From contig JAGNEJ010000002.1 in the NCBI GenBank assembly GCA_018003315.1, forward strand, positions 91,267-155,266: 64,000 nt of DNA, given 5' to 3'. Below are positions 37,952 through 45,477 of this stretch, piece by piece; the stretch's first letter is position 1, and each line of letters begins with the position of its first letter. The translations under genes were made by a program, and so were the position numbers. The DNA is from Verrucomicrobiales bacterium. GTDB taxonomy: Bacteria; Verrucomicrobiota; Verrucomicrobiia; Verrucomicrobiales; V1-33. A model generated the notes under the pieces. That model worked only from the letters and a program-made list of their open reading frames with translations, had not been told where the DNA came from and did not search any database.

Positions 37952-39955
37952 ATGCCGGTTCCCAACGGCGGTAATTTCCTTCGATCCGCCAATAGGAACT
38001 CACCCGCAAACCGATTGAGCATCTTGTCACCAGCCTTTCGTCTCTTTCAATGCACCGCCTGCAGCGTCGGGTTGCTGCTGCTGTTCGTCGCGCCGGGACT
38101 GCGCGCGGACATTACGCTGCCTGAAGACATGGTGCGGGCACCGATTCCGAATCCCGTGAAAGTCCGGGTCAGCCGGGGTGCGGTCGCGGAAATCACCCTG
38201 TCCGCACTGACAAGTTCCAACAAGGATGTTTTCTTTATTCTGCGCAGTGCCCCCGCGGCTGGAAAACTGCTGGATGCCAGCCCGGTTCGGAAATCGAAAA
38301 CGGAAACGACCGTCCGCTACCAGAGCGACCCGCAGCAAACCGCGAAATCCGATTCGTTCAAATTCGCGGCCAAACTCGAGGGAGGGGCCGTCTCCCCTGC
38401 ACAAACGGTTGAGATCACCCTCGTCGATCCGAAAATCGATCTGGTTGTTCCTGGGAAGGTGAACTTTGGCAGCATCCGGCTTGGCATGGAAGGGCGGGCG
38501 GAATTGCCCCTGGAGAACAAGGGGGATGCCGACTATCACCAGGAAGTCACCCTGCCTGCCGGGTTTTTGTGGGGAGATACCAAGTCCGCCAGGGCCCGTG
38601 TGGTCGTGCCTGCCGGCACCACCGTCAAACGTCTCCTCATTTTCAAACCCGCAGCGTCCAGCACTACGGGCACTGAAATTGTTTTTCAGAACATCCCGCC
38701 CGTGAAGACCCGTCTCGAGGCAGAAGTCGGTGCGCCCATCGCGGCGGCATCCGTGGTCTATCTCAAATGGAATCCCGAAACCAAGGCCAGGGAAGGTCTG
38801 CTGCGGCTGGAGAATCCAACAACCGATCCGGTGGCGGTGTCACTGGGAAGCCCGGACCAATTCAAGCTGGAGCACATCAAGGAACTCACCCTGCAGCCGG
38901 GAACCTCCATTGAAACACCGGTGCGCCTTTCGTCGGATCCCTCGCTGACATTCAAGGGGAAGCTCGACCTTTCCGCCTCGGGAATGCCGCTGAGCGTCAT
39001 CGTCTCCGCGGATCCAGCACCGTCCCTGATACTGGCAGACGGGGACATTAAGGATGGAGTCGTGGATTTTGGAACAGTCCCGGCGGAAGCGGCGGACAAG
39101 GAATCCCGCCGGATCGTGCTGCGCAATGCAGGCGGCACCGTCACGAATCTGTTTGGCAGTCTTCCTGTTTCTTTTTTCGTCGAAGGGTTTTCCAATGGCA
39201 TGTCTCTTGAACCAGGGAAGGAAGTGCCGTTTCTGGTGAAAATCAAACCGGGCTCCGAAGGCCGACTGCGCGGAACCCTGGACTGGCGCTGCGACCAGCA
39301 ATCGCTGACCTTTGCGCTGGCCGCCACGGTGGCGCGCGATCCCTCCGTGGTTGCCGTCAAAACGGTGCCACCTCCAGCCGGTGCCACGCTTTCCGGGGCG
39401 CTGGACAGCACGCCGCTCGATGAACAGAGCCAGGAAGCGGTGGACAGCCATATTCTGAGCAGTCGCGACGGGCTGTTCGTGGAGGATCTTAAATTCGACC
39501 TGACAAAACCTCGCATTGACGCCTACCAGAAGGCCCAGACTCCAGACTCCGTCACCTTGGCCTGGCTGCCCTTGCCTGGTGAAAACTGGAGTTACATTGT
39601 TTTCGAACGCGCCATTGCCAAGGTGGGCAACTATCCCCGGCCCGTGTGGATTCGTGCAAAAAACGTTTCCTTTGGACGCGCCGAAGGGGAGGTCACCGCC
39701 ACGCTCTCCAATCTGCCGGACAACTGGGCCAACTATGTCAGGGTGACAGGCCAGGGCCCGGATGGCACCTGCTCCCCTCCCACGCCCCCCCTCACCGCAG
39801 TGGCTGCGGTTCCGGAACCGGTTGCCTGGGGAAAATGGGTTGCCTATGCCGCACTGGCAGCGCTGCCGATTCTCCTGTGGCGCTGGCACAAACACCGGTC
39901 AGCCCAGGTCTTCCGTCGCAACTGGGCGGCCACGCTGCCGACCACCGACGGCTGA
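37952..39955 (+). CDS. Secreted repeat protein with ASH-like domains and C-terminal membrane anchor
   Basis: 667 residues from ATG 37952 (a GTG at 37925 would add nine). The signal peptide is unusually far in (hydrophobic core near residues 35-53, cut after LRA). The mature chain has immunoglobulin-like beta sandwiches of ASH/abnormal-spindle type: VNFGSIRLGMEGRAELPLEN near 180 and VDFGTVPAEAADKESRRIVL near 380 carry the usual phrase 'DFG.v..g....r.i.l.N'. A later fibronectin-III-like part precedes a single helix (about 628-648, WGKWVAYAALAALPILLW) and a short basic cytoplasmic end. The function is unknown. A hairpin ends the gene. Confidence 0.75.
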   Translation: MPVPNGGNFLRSANRNSPANRLSILSPAFRLFQCTACSVGLLLLFVAPGLRADITLPEDMVRAPIPNPVKVRVSRGAVAEITLSALTSSNKDVFFILRSAPAAGKLLDASPVRKSKTETTVRYQSDPQQTAKSDSFKFAAKLEGGAVSPAQTVEITLVDPKIDLVVPGKVNFGSIRLGMEGRAELPLENKGDADYHQEVTLPAGFLWGDTKSARARVVVPAGTTVKRLLIFKPAASSTTGTEIVFQNIPPVKTRLEAEVGAPIAAASVVYLKWNPETKAREGLLRLENPTTDPVAVSLGSPDQFKLEHIKELTLQPGTSIETPVRLSSDPSLTFKGKLDLSASGMPLSVIVSADPAPSLILADGDIKDGVVDFGTVPAEAADKESRRIVLRNAGGTVTNLFGSLPVSFFVEGFSNGMSLEPGKEVPFLVKIKPGSEGRLRGTLDWRCDQQSLTFALAATVARDPSVVAVKTVPPPAGATLSGALDSTPLDEQSQEAVDSHILSSRDGLFVEDLKFDLTKPRIDAYQKAQTPDSVTLAWLPLPGENWSYIVFERAIAKVGNYPRPVWIRAKNVSFGRAEGEVTATLSNLPDNWANYVRVTGQGPDGTCSPPTPPLTAVAAVPEPVAWGKWVAYAALAALPILLWRWHKHRSAQVFRRNWAATLPTTDG

Positions 39956-39962
39956 AAACGAG

Positions 39963-39987
39963 TGCGGGCGGATCACGTCCACCCGCA
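39963..39987. terminator. Bidirectional hairpin terminator between convergent genes
   Basis: TGCGGG-C-GGA (39963-39972) pairs with TCC-A-CCCGCA (39978-39987) across a 5-base loop, with one internal mismatch. It fills the 32-base gap between the two convergent stops. On the minus strand CTCGTTTTC follows, giving a short T-run. Confidence 0.55.
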
Positions 39988-40803
39988 TCACTGCATTTCG
40001 ACGGGGCCAATCCCGTGATCCTTCCGGCTCTGGCCGTTTTTGACCTTCCTGCGGTGAATCAGCCAGAGGGCGATGCCGCCTGCGGCGATGAGTGCGGCGA
40101 ATAATCCAATGGTGATCCCGTCCAGGCCGGGTTGCTGATTTTCAACCGCAGTGGTTGCTGCATCCGACGGGTTCAGCGCAATCAACCGGGAGACCCAGTC
40201 CTTTGCGGTCGTTTGAGCCCCGGAAATATCTGTGTCGCCGTTCACCGGACAGTTCACATAGCAGTAGAGCAGGCGCGCCTTCAGCAGCACTACAGAAGTG
40301 ACGACTGCCAGTTTCCGATCATTCTGGTGCAGGATCATCACATACGAAAAATGCCGCTCGCTCCGGTCATGGATTGGGTGTGCTTCAATTTGATCCACGG
40401 CCACTCCGGAGTTTTTCATCACGACCGCGGCTTCACGCTGGATTCTGACCTGTTCCTCGGCGGTTTCCTTCAGTGCCTGTTCCAGGCTGGTTTTGTTGCA
40501 TGGCCGGTGGATGAGCTGGCGCGAAATTTGAACATTGCACGTGCGTCCGGCTATTGATCCGGATGGAGATGAAGATGCCCGCTCGGCTTCCATGAACAGC
40601 GCGCAGAGCTTGTTGCCCGCGGCGACATTTTCGACGGCTGCAAAGGCAGGGTCCTCTGGGCCGACGGATGCAAATCCAGCGGGAATTGGAATTTCATAGG
40701 ACAGACTTCCGATTTGGATAGGAAGCCGGGTCGGTTCACCGAAAACCGCGGCGCACGAAGCCGCCAGGATTGCCAGAATGATCAGCTTGTTGAAAGGGCG
40801 CAC
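39988..40803 (-). CDS. Hypothetical secreted protein with C-terminal helix
   Basis: 271 residues. The signal peptide (MRPFNKLIILAILAASCAAVFGE) is followed by a soluble domain with several Cys (NKLCALF, GRTCNVQ, HRPCNKT, YCYVNCPVN), probably disulfide-bonded in the periplasm. A single helix (about 229-248, ITIGLFAALIAAGGIALWL) and a basic cytoplasmic tail follow. I recognise no family; the middle part resembles proteins that contain an alpha/beta stress-type fold but not clearly. It is a single gene followed by the convergent hairpin. Confidence 0.7.
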   Translation of the reverse strand: MRPFNKLIILAILAASCAAVFGEPTRLPIQIGSLSYEIPIPAGFASVGPEDPAFAAVENVAAGNKLCALFMEAERASSSPSGSIAGRTCNVQISRQLIHRPCNKTSLEQALKETAEEQVRIQREAAVVMKNSGVAVDQIEAHPIHDRSERHFSYVMILHQNDRKLAVVTSVVLLKARLLYCYVNCPVNGDTDISGAQTTAKDWVSRLIALNPSDAATTAVENQQPGLDGITIGLFAALIAAGGIALWLIHRRKVKNGQSRKDHGIGPVEMQ

Positions 40804-40990
40804 GGGAATGGGTTGCTCGTTTGGGAAAAAGTCGGATGCATCCAGGACCTGTCAGCGGTTCTAACTGGTGATGAGGCCTGCTGTCATGCGAATTCCACCC
40901 AGTGCCATGGCACGGCTCTGCTTGCCAGTGCGTTGTCTGCCCGCTTCCGGCGGCCAGGCTGTTGCCGGTCCACCAGCTCTGAGTGCCAAA

Positions 40991-41048
40991 CGACAACAGG
41001 AATGGCAAGGCACCATTCCTGTCGTCGAATATCCCGCTGCCTGCGGGA
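40991..41048 (-). terminator. Tandem hairpins after the LamG PEP-CTERM gene
   Basis: The larger hairpin has 15-bp arms (40991-41005 and 41013-41027, one G-U pair) around a 7-base loop and is followed by TTT on the minus strand, suiting termination of the gene that ends at 41080. A second 6-bp hairpin (TCCCGC 41032-41037 and GCGGGA 41043-41048) lies between it and the gene, and on the plus strand it is followed by six T (41053-41058). Confidence 0.6.
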
Positions 41049-41079
41049 ATTGTTTTTTGGGATGCGAGCCGCTGAAAAA

Positions 41080-41919
41080 TCAAGCCCGGCGGCGGCGGAA
41101 AACCAGCCCACCCAGCAGCACGCTGGAGAGGGTGAGGGTAACGGAAGGTTCCGGAATCGGTCCGGCCTGAAACGCATTCATCACCTCTGCGGAACTCCAG
41201 GCGGTGTCATAGATGGCAAACTGGTCATACGAGGCGTCGGCATTGTCATCTCCACCCCAGTTGCTGCGTCCCAGCCAGTTGTTGACGTCGGTGATGTCAT
41301 TCAGATTCATGCTATAAACACCGGCTGCGGCAGGCAGACCGTCCAGATACCAAATTGCCAGCGAGAGGTTCGGTGCCATGTCGTCCCAAGTCACCACCAT
41401 ATGGTGCTGGGTTCCGAGCGCAGAGACCAGGTTGGAGTCATCGACAGCGCCGTAGCCTCCGTCCTTCACTTCCCACCGCTGGGTGTTCGGTGAGGTGCCG
41501 CGGTTGAATGTCAGCCAAATACCATCGTTCGCGCTGCCAGCCCCGCCTGGACCGAACTGTTCTCCAGTGGTCGTGTTCCCGAAGTCGATCACCCGCCCCC
41601 AATTCCGGACGCTGTCCTGGGTGACCCAGGCTTCAAACGTGGCATCCGTCCGTGCGGAAATGATGCCATTGGGAAGGTCAATGTAAGCGGCCGATGCCGA
41701 ACTCCCGCCCGGCAGATCCACCGCAGCGATGCCATTGCCGCCCGTGAGGAAGCTGTTGGCCCCGGCACCGAGAATGGTGGCCAGTGCTCCATTGACACCG
41801 GTGGTGGTGGTGCCGCTGGCGATGGGACCGGCGGGAAGATCGTTGAATTTCCACATTTCGACCAGTGCGGCGGAAAGCGGCAGAGGAGACAGTGCCAATA
41901 GAAGTGCCAGGGTTTTCAT
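41080..41919 (-). CDS. LamG-like domain protein with PEP-CTERM sorting signal
   Basis: 279 residues. The signal peptide (MKTLALLLALSPLPLSAA) is followed by a concanavalin/LamG-type beta sandwich with ATFEAWVTQD, HHMVVTWDD and YDQFAIYDTAWSSAEVMNAF, the usual strand landmarks. The C-terminus is GPIPEP, a hydrophobic stretch and FRRRRA, a PEP-CTERM tail for exosortase sorting. The protein may bind extracellular polysaccharide, as proposed for PEP-CTERM proteins in biofilm formers; this is inference. ATG 41919 is the signal-peptide start; the long upstream frame is not protein-like. It follows prfA on the same strand with a 295-base gap that holds a hairpin. Confidence 0.88.
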   Translation of the reverse strand: MKTLALLLALSPLPLSAALVEMWKFNDLPAGPIASGTTTTGVNGALATILGAGANSFLTGGNGIAAVDLPGGSSASAAYIDLPNGIISARTDATFEAWVTQDSVRNWGRVIDFGNTTTGEQFGPGGAGSANDGIWLTFNRGTSPNTQRWEVKDGGYGAVDDSNLVSALGTQHHMVVTWDDMAPNLSLAIWYLDGLPAAAGVYSMNLNDITDVNNWLGRSNWGGDDNADASYDQFAIYDTAWSSAEVMNAFQAGPIPEPSVTLTLSSVLLGGLVFRRRRA

Positions 41920-42040
41920 GATCCGGTTCGCTTGGGGTTTGGTTTGAGGTTCGAAACAAAGACAAATGAACGATGCATTAATGACCGGGTCAGATGGTTC
42001 GATCAAGGATTTCTTAACGGTTTGGGGAAAAAATTTGAGG

Positions 42041-42075
42041 TCCATCCATACACACCCATCGTTGCAATGGATGGA
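42041..42075 (-). terminator. Hairpin downstream of prfA
   Basis: TCCATCCAT (42041-42049) and ATGGATGGA (42067-42075) form perfect 9-bp arms with a 17-base loop. On the minus strand CCTCAAATTTTTT follows, giving a T-run. It lies about 140 bases after the prfA stop. I see no gene in the rest of the 295-base gap. Confidence 0.45.
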
Positions 42076-42214
42076 GCAGCCGTGGATGTCGCGGTGCAAC
42101 GGCTGGTGACGACAGGAGCGTTGGGGTGGTGGGCACAGGGAGTCCGTGCGGGGGGTGCCTGGCACCTTGCCGGTGATGCGGAGAGGCCGGGGAAGGACTG
42201 GAGATCCATTCTGC

Positions 42215-43291
42215 TCAACCAATGCCCGCTTCCTTGAGGCGTTCCTGCATGTCGCTGGCCTGGAGGGACTTGACCATTTCTTCGAGGTCTCCTTCGACGA
42301 AATGCGTGAGATTGTAGAGGGTGAGGCCGATGCGGTGGTCGGTGACGCGGTTCTGCGGGAAATTGTAGGTGCGGATTTTTTCCTCGCGTCCGCCGGAGCC
42401 GATGAGACTGCGGCGGTGGGCGGAGTATTTGGCGGCGGCATCCTGCTGTTTGCGTTCGAGGAGCCGGGAGCGCAGCACGGTGAAGGCCCGTTCCTTGTTT
42501 TTGAGCTGACTGCGTCCGTCCTGGCAGCGGACAATGATGCCGGTGGGCAGGTGCAGAAGCTGGACCGCGGAATCGGTGGTATTCACCCCCTGGCCGCCGT
42601 GGCCGCTGGCGCGGCATACTTCCACGCGCACTTCTTCAGGTTTGATTTCAAGGTCCACTTCCTGCGCTTCCGGGAGCACGGCGACGGTGGCGGTGGAGGT
42701 ATGGATTCTGCCCTGAGCTTCGGTCACCGGAACGCGCTGCACCCGGTGCACGCCGCTCTCATATTTCAAGTATCGGAAAACTTCTTCCCCAGAGATTTTG
42801 ATAATAGCTTCGCGGATGCCGCCGACTTCGGATTCGCTCAATTCCATGGGCTCCACCTTCCATCCGTGGGCTTCCGCGTAGCGGGTGTACATGCGCAGGA
42901 GGTCTCCGGCAAAGAGGCTGGCCTCGCTGCCACCGGTGCCGGCACGGATTTCCACGATGGCATCCCGGTCTTCGGTGGCATCCCGCGGGAGAAGGGCATA
43001 CTGGATTTCCGTGTCCAGTTCCGCATGGCGCCTCTCCAGTTCCGGAATTTCGGCGGCGGCCATGGCGGCGAAATCCGGGTCCTCTCCCTTGGCGAGTTCT
43101 TGGTTTTCCACCAATTCTCGTTCGCATCGGAGCAAGCTCTCAAAGGTTGCCATCAACCGCTTCAACTGCGCATGTTCCCGCGTCAGATCCCCGGCTTTTC
43201 TGGGGTCGGCATAAAAATCCGGCAGCGCGATGACTTCCTCCAGTTCGCCAATGCGCTGTTGCTTTTTCTCGATGAGGCCGGTGTAGTCCAT
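42215..43291 (-). CDS. prfA: Peptide chain release factor 1
   Basis: 358 residues. RF1 reads UAA and UAG and triggers peptide release. The catalytic GGQ is in SGHGGQGVN near residue 230. The codon-recognition tripeptide reads PVT in QRVPVTEAQG, where most RF1 have PAT or PVT and RF2 has SPF, so this is RF1. HRIGLTLYNL near the C-terminus is also RF1-like. The start MDYTGLIEKK is standard. It follows rpmE on the same strand with a terminator between. The usual partner prmC (hemK) is not adjacent in this window. Confidence 0.95.
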   Translation of the reverse strand: MDYTGLIEKKQQRIGELEEVIALPDFYADPRKAGDLTREHAQLKRLMATFESLLRCERELVENQELAKGEDPDFAAMAAAEIPELERRHAELDTEIQYALLPRDATEDRDAIVEIRAGTGGSEASLFAGDLLRMYTRYAEAHGWKVEPMELSESEVGGIREAIIKISGEEVFRYLKYESGVHRVQRVPVTEAQGRIHTSTATVAVLPEAQEVDLEIKPEEVRVEVCRASGHGGQGVNTTDSAVQLLHLPTGIIVRCQDGRSQLKNKERAFTVLRSRLLERKQQDAAAKYSAHRRSLIGSGGREEKIRTYNFPQNRVTDHRIGLTLYNLTHFVEGDLEEMVKSLQASDMQERLKEAGIG

Positions 43292-43359
43292 GCTCTGAAA
43301 CGTTCAGAAGATTCGGGTTGGTCCGGCGCGTCTTGAAGCAGCCGGACGGGCTGAAAATG

Positions 43360-43399
43360 AAAAACGGCACCCGCCCCGAGACTGAGGGGGCGGATACCG
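43360..43399 (-). terminator. Strong Rho-independent terminator after rpmE
   Basis: A 13-bp stem (43387-43399 with 43365-43377 on the minus strand, two G-U pairs) with a 9-base loop is followed by five T at 43364-43360. It begins 24 bases after the rpmE stop and would separate rpmE from prfA. This is the clearest intrinsic terminator in the window. Confidence 0.85.
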
Positions 43400-43422
43400 T
43401 TGTGAAATCGGGGTGGATCGCG

Positions 43423-43668
43423 CTAGGTGCCGGCGGCGGCGAGTTTCGGCTTGGTCCGGCGCACGGCGGAGGTGGACTTGAAGCGCTGGTTGAATTTTTC
43501 GACGCGTCCGGCGGTGTCCACGAACTTTTGCTCCCCGGTGAAAAACGGATGGCAGGATGCACAAATCCCCACGCTGATTTCCTTGACGGTGGACCGGGTG
43601 TTGTAAACGGCGCCGCAGGTGCAGGTGATGATGGTATCAACGTATTTGGGATGAATGTTGTCTTTCAT
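43423..43668 (-). CDS. rpmE: 50S ribosomal protein L31, zinc-binding type
   Basis: 81 residues. L31 bridges the ribosomal subunits. It is the zinc (C+) form: Cys16, Cys18, Cys36 and Cys39 in TCTCG and CASC. The N-terminus MKDNIHPKYV and the HPFFTGEQKFVDTAGRV segment are standard. GGAGG is well placed before ATG 43668, one of the few strong Shine-Dalgarno sites here. It precedes prfA on the same strand and is followed by a strong terminator. A hairpin in its leader is listed separately. Confidence 0.95.
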   Translation of the reverse strand: MKDNIHPKYVDTIITCTCGAVYNTRSTVKEISVGICASCHPFFTGEQKFVDTAGRVEKFNQRFKSTSAVRRTKPKLAAAGT

Positions 43669-43712
43669 GGCAGGGTCCTCCGTGGTGTGGATGATGGTAG
43701 TGCAAAGAGAAA

Positions 43713-43743
43713 CGCCGGAGGCGGGCACTGGGCTGCTCCGGCG
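43713..43743 (-). promoter_or_regulatory. Leader hairpin of rpmE (candidate regulatory structure)
   Basis: Perfect 8-bp arms CGCCGGAG (43713-43720) and CTCCGGCG (43736-43743) enclose a 15-base loop, 45 bases upstream of the rpmE start on the minus strand. L31 genes in other phyla have autoregulatory leader structures; whether this is one is inference. A possible promoter further up reads TTGCGA, 16 bases, TAGATT. Confidence 0.35.
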
Positions 43744-43939
43744 GGAAAGTTGGGAAAGGGTGGTCAATCTAGACGGCTTCCTCCGCATCGCAAGCAGAAT
43801 CATTGATTTCGAAATGGCCCGAGTTGCCTCCTCAAGGACGATCCTGTCGCGGGAATGAAGAATGAAGGAATTTCCATTGGAAGGTTTGCGGATTGCGACT
43901 ACTAAAATTTCCGAACCATTGCCCCCTGTTCCTCAACCC

Positions 43940-44548
43940 ATGAAATCCGTTTTTGCAAGACTTGCGGCTCTTACTGCCGTGGCTGGCGCATTGCTGCTTA
44001 GCTCCTGCGTTACCACCGGGCTGACCGGCCAGACACAATATTTGCAACCCGGATCGTTCGGCCAGCAGCAGGTGGGACCGCCACCGGATGCGGTCAGTTT
44101 TTGGGACGGAGGTGCTGGGAATGGAGCCCCGCGTCTGCACATCAACCTGGCGGCGCAGGTCGTGGATTTTTACCGCGGGAACGTACTGGTCGGCCGCTCA
44201 AGGATTTCCAGCGGGGACACCAGCCACCCCAGCCCCACCGGGCGGATGTCGGTGCTGGAAAAAAACAAGAACCATGTGTCATCGCGTTACGGGGATTTTG
44301 TATTTCCCGATGGGACCGTGGCCCGGGCCAACGTGGATGCGCGGACGGACCGTCCGCCGGCTGGCGCACGGTTCAAGGGCTCGCCGATGCCCAACTTCAT
44401 GCGCATCACTTGGGATGGCGTCGGCATGCACGCCGGATTCCTCCCGGGCTACCCGGCCAGCCACGGGTGCATCCGCATGCCCGACCGCATGTCGGAAATC
44501 TTTTTCAGCAACGTCCAGGTAGGCACGCCGGTTCTCGTCACCAATTGA
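43940..44548 (+). CDS. L,D-transpeptidase (YkuD) lipoprotein
   Basis: 202 residues. The signal with lipobox LSSC (Cys about residue 23) predicts a lipid-anchored periplasmic protein. The YkuD catalytic motif reads HAGFLPG...SHGCIRMP, with catalytic His and Cys near residues 162 and 175. These enzymes form 3-3 peptidoglycan cross-links or attach proteins to peptidoglycan. ATG 43940 is preferred over the frame start at 43862 because it precedes the signal peptide directly. No Shine-Dalgarno. The PPK2 gene follows after 34 bases. A possible -10 (TAAAAT, 43903-43908) lies 31 bases upstream, without a good -35. Confidence 0.9.
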   Translation: MKSVFARLAALTAVAGALLLSSCVTTGLTGQTQYLQPGSFGQQQVGPPPDAVSFWDGGAGNGAPRLHINLAAQVVDFYRGNVLVGRSRISSGDTSHPSPTGRMSVLEKNKNHVSSRYGDFVFPDGTVARANVDARTDRPPAGARFKGSPMPNFMRITWDGVGMHAGFLPGYPASHGCIRMPDRMSEIFFSNVQVGTPVLVTN

Positions 44549-44582
44549 CGGCGGCGAACCGTTGCTTCAGGCCTGTGCCCGC

Positions 44583-45386
44583 ATGAAGATCTACCGCATC
44601 AAGCCTGGAAGCAAAGTCAAGCTGACGGAGTTCGATCCGGAGGGGCAGTGCGACCCTGCGGAGAACAAGGATCTCTGCCTGGCCCGCTTGGTGCATTTGA
44701 AAGATGCGATGCTCGACCTCCAGCGTCTGCTGCATGCGGAGCATGAGAAGCGGCTGCTCATCATCCTGCAGGGCATGGATGCCAGCGGAAAAGACGGCAC
44801 CGTCCGTCAGGTGTTTTCCGGACTGGATCCCCACGGATTTCGGGTCGCGGCCTTCAAGGCTCCCACGGCGGAGGAACTCGATCATGATTTCCTCTGGCGG
44901 GTGCATGCCCGGGTGCCGGCGAAGGGCGAAGTGGTGGTTTTCAACCGCAGCCATTATGAGGACATTGTCGCGGTCAAAGTGAAGAACCTGCGGCCCAAAG
45001 AGGTGTGGGAAAAGCGCTTTGAGCATGTGGTGAACTTCGAACGTCTGCTGGTGGATGAAGGAACCACGGTGCTGAAATTCTTCCTGCACGTTTCCCGTGA
45101 AGAGCAGCGCCGTCGGCTCCAGGGGCGGCTGGAAAATCCCAAGAAGCACTGGAAGTTCCACCCCGAGGACCTGCGGGACCGCGAGCGGTGGCCGGAATTT
45201 GTCGAGGCGTATGAGGAAACCATGAGCCGCACATCCTGGGAGGGAGCTCCCTGGCATGTCATTCCCGCGGACAACAAATGGTACCGCAACGTGGTGGTGG
45301 CGGAAATCGTGCGGGACACTCTGGCGAAACTGGAGCCGGCATGGCCGCAACCCCAGCACAACGTCCGCGGGTTGGTGGTGAAGTGA
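44583..45386 (+). CDS. ppk2: Polyphosphate kinase 2 family protein
   Basis: 267 residues, one PPK2 domain. The Walker A-like loop is GMDASGKDGTVRQV near residues 63-76 and the lid/Walker B region has FNRSHYEDIV. DRERWPEFVEAYEETMSRTS and HVIPADNKWYRN are also characteristic. PPK2 enzymes phosphorylate nucleoside mono- or diphosphates with polyphosphate. The length and sequence resemble the class I and III short forms; which nucleotide it uses cannot be told here. It is 34 bases after the L,D-transpeptidase gene; no ppk1 or ppx is near. Confidence 0.9.
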   Translation: MKIYRIKPGSKVKLTEFDPEGQCDPAENKDLCLARLVHLKDAMLDLQRLLHAEHEKRLLIILQGMDASGKDGTVRQVFSGLDPHGFRVAAFKAPTAEELDHDFLWRVHARVPAKGEVVVFNRSHYEDIVAVKVKNLRPKEVWEKRFEHVVNFERLLVDEGTTVLKFFLHVSREEQRRRLQGRLENPKKHWKFHPEDLRDRERWPEFVEAYEETMSRTSWEGAPWHVIPADNKWYRNVVVAEIVRDTLAKLEPAWPQPQHNVRGLVVK

Positions 45387-45477
45387 TTCCGGGCTGCACC
45401 CGGTGCCGCCCCGTTGCCGAAAAATTCACAACTTTCCGGCGGCAGGCCGTGTCTGCCGCCCGTATGATCCTCGCATC

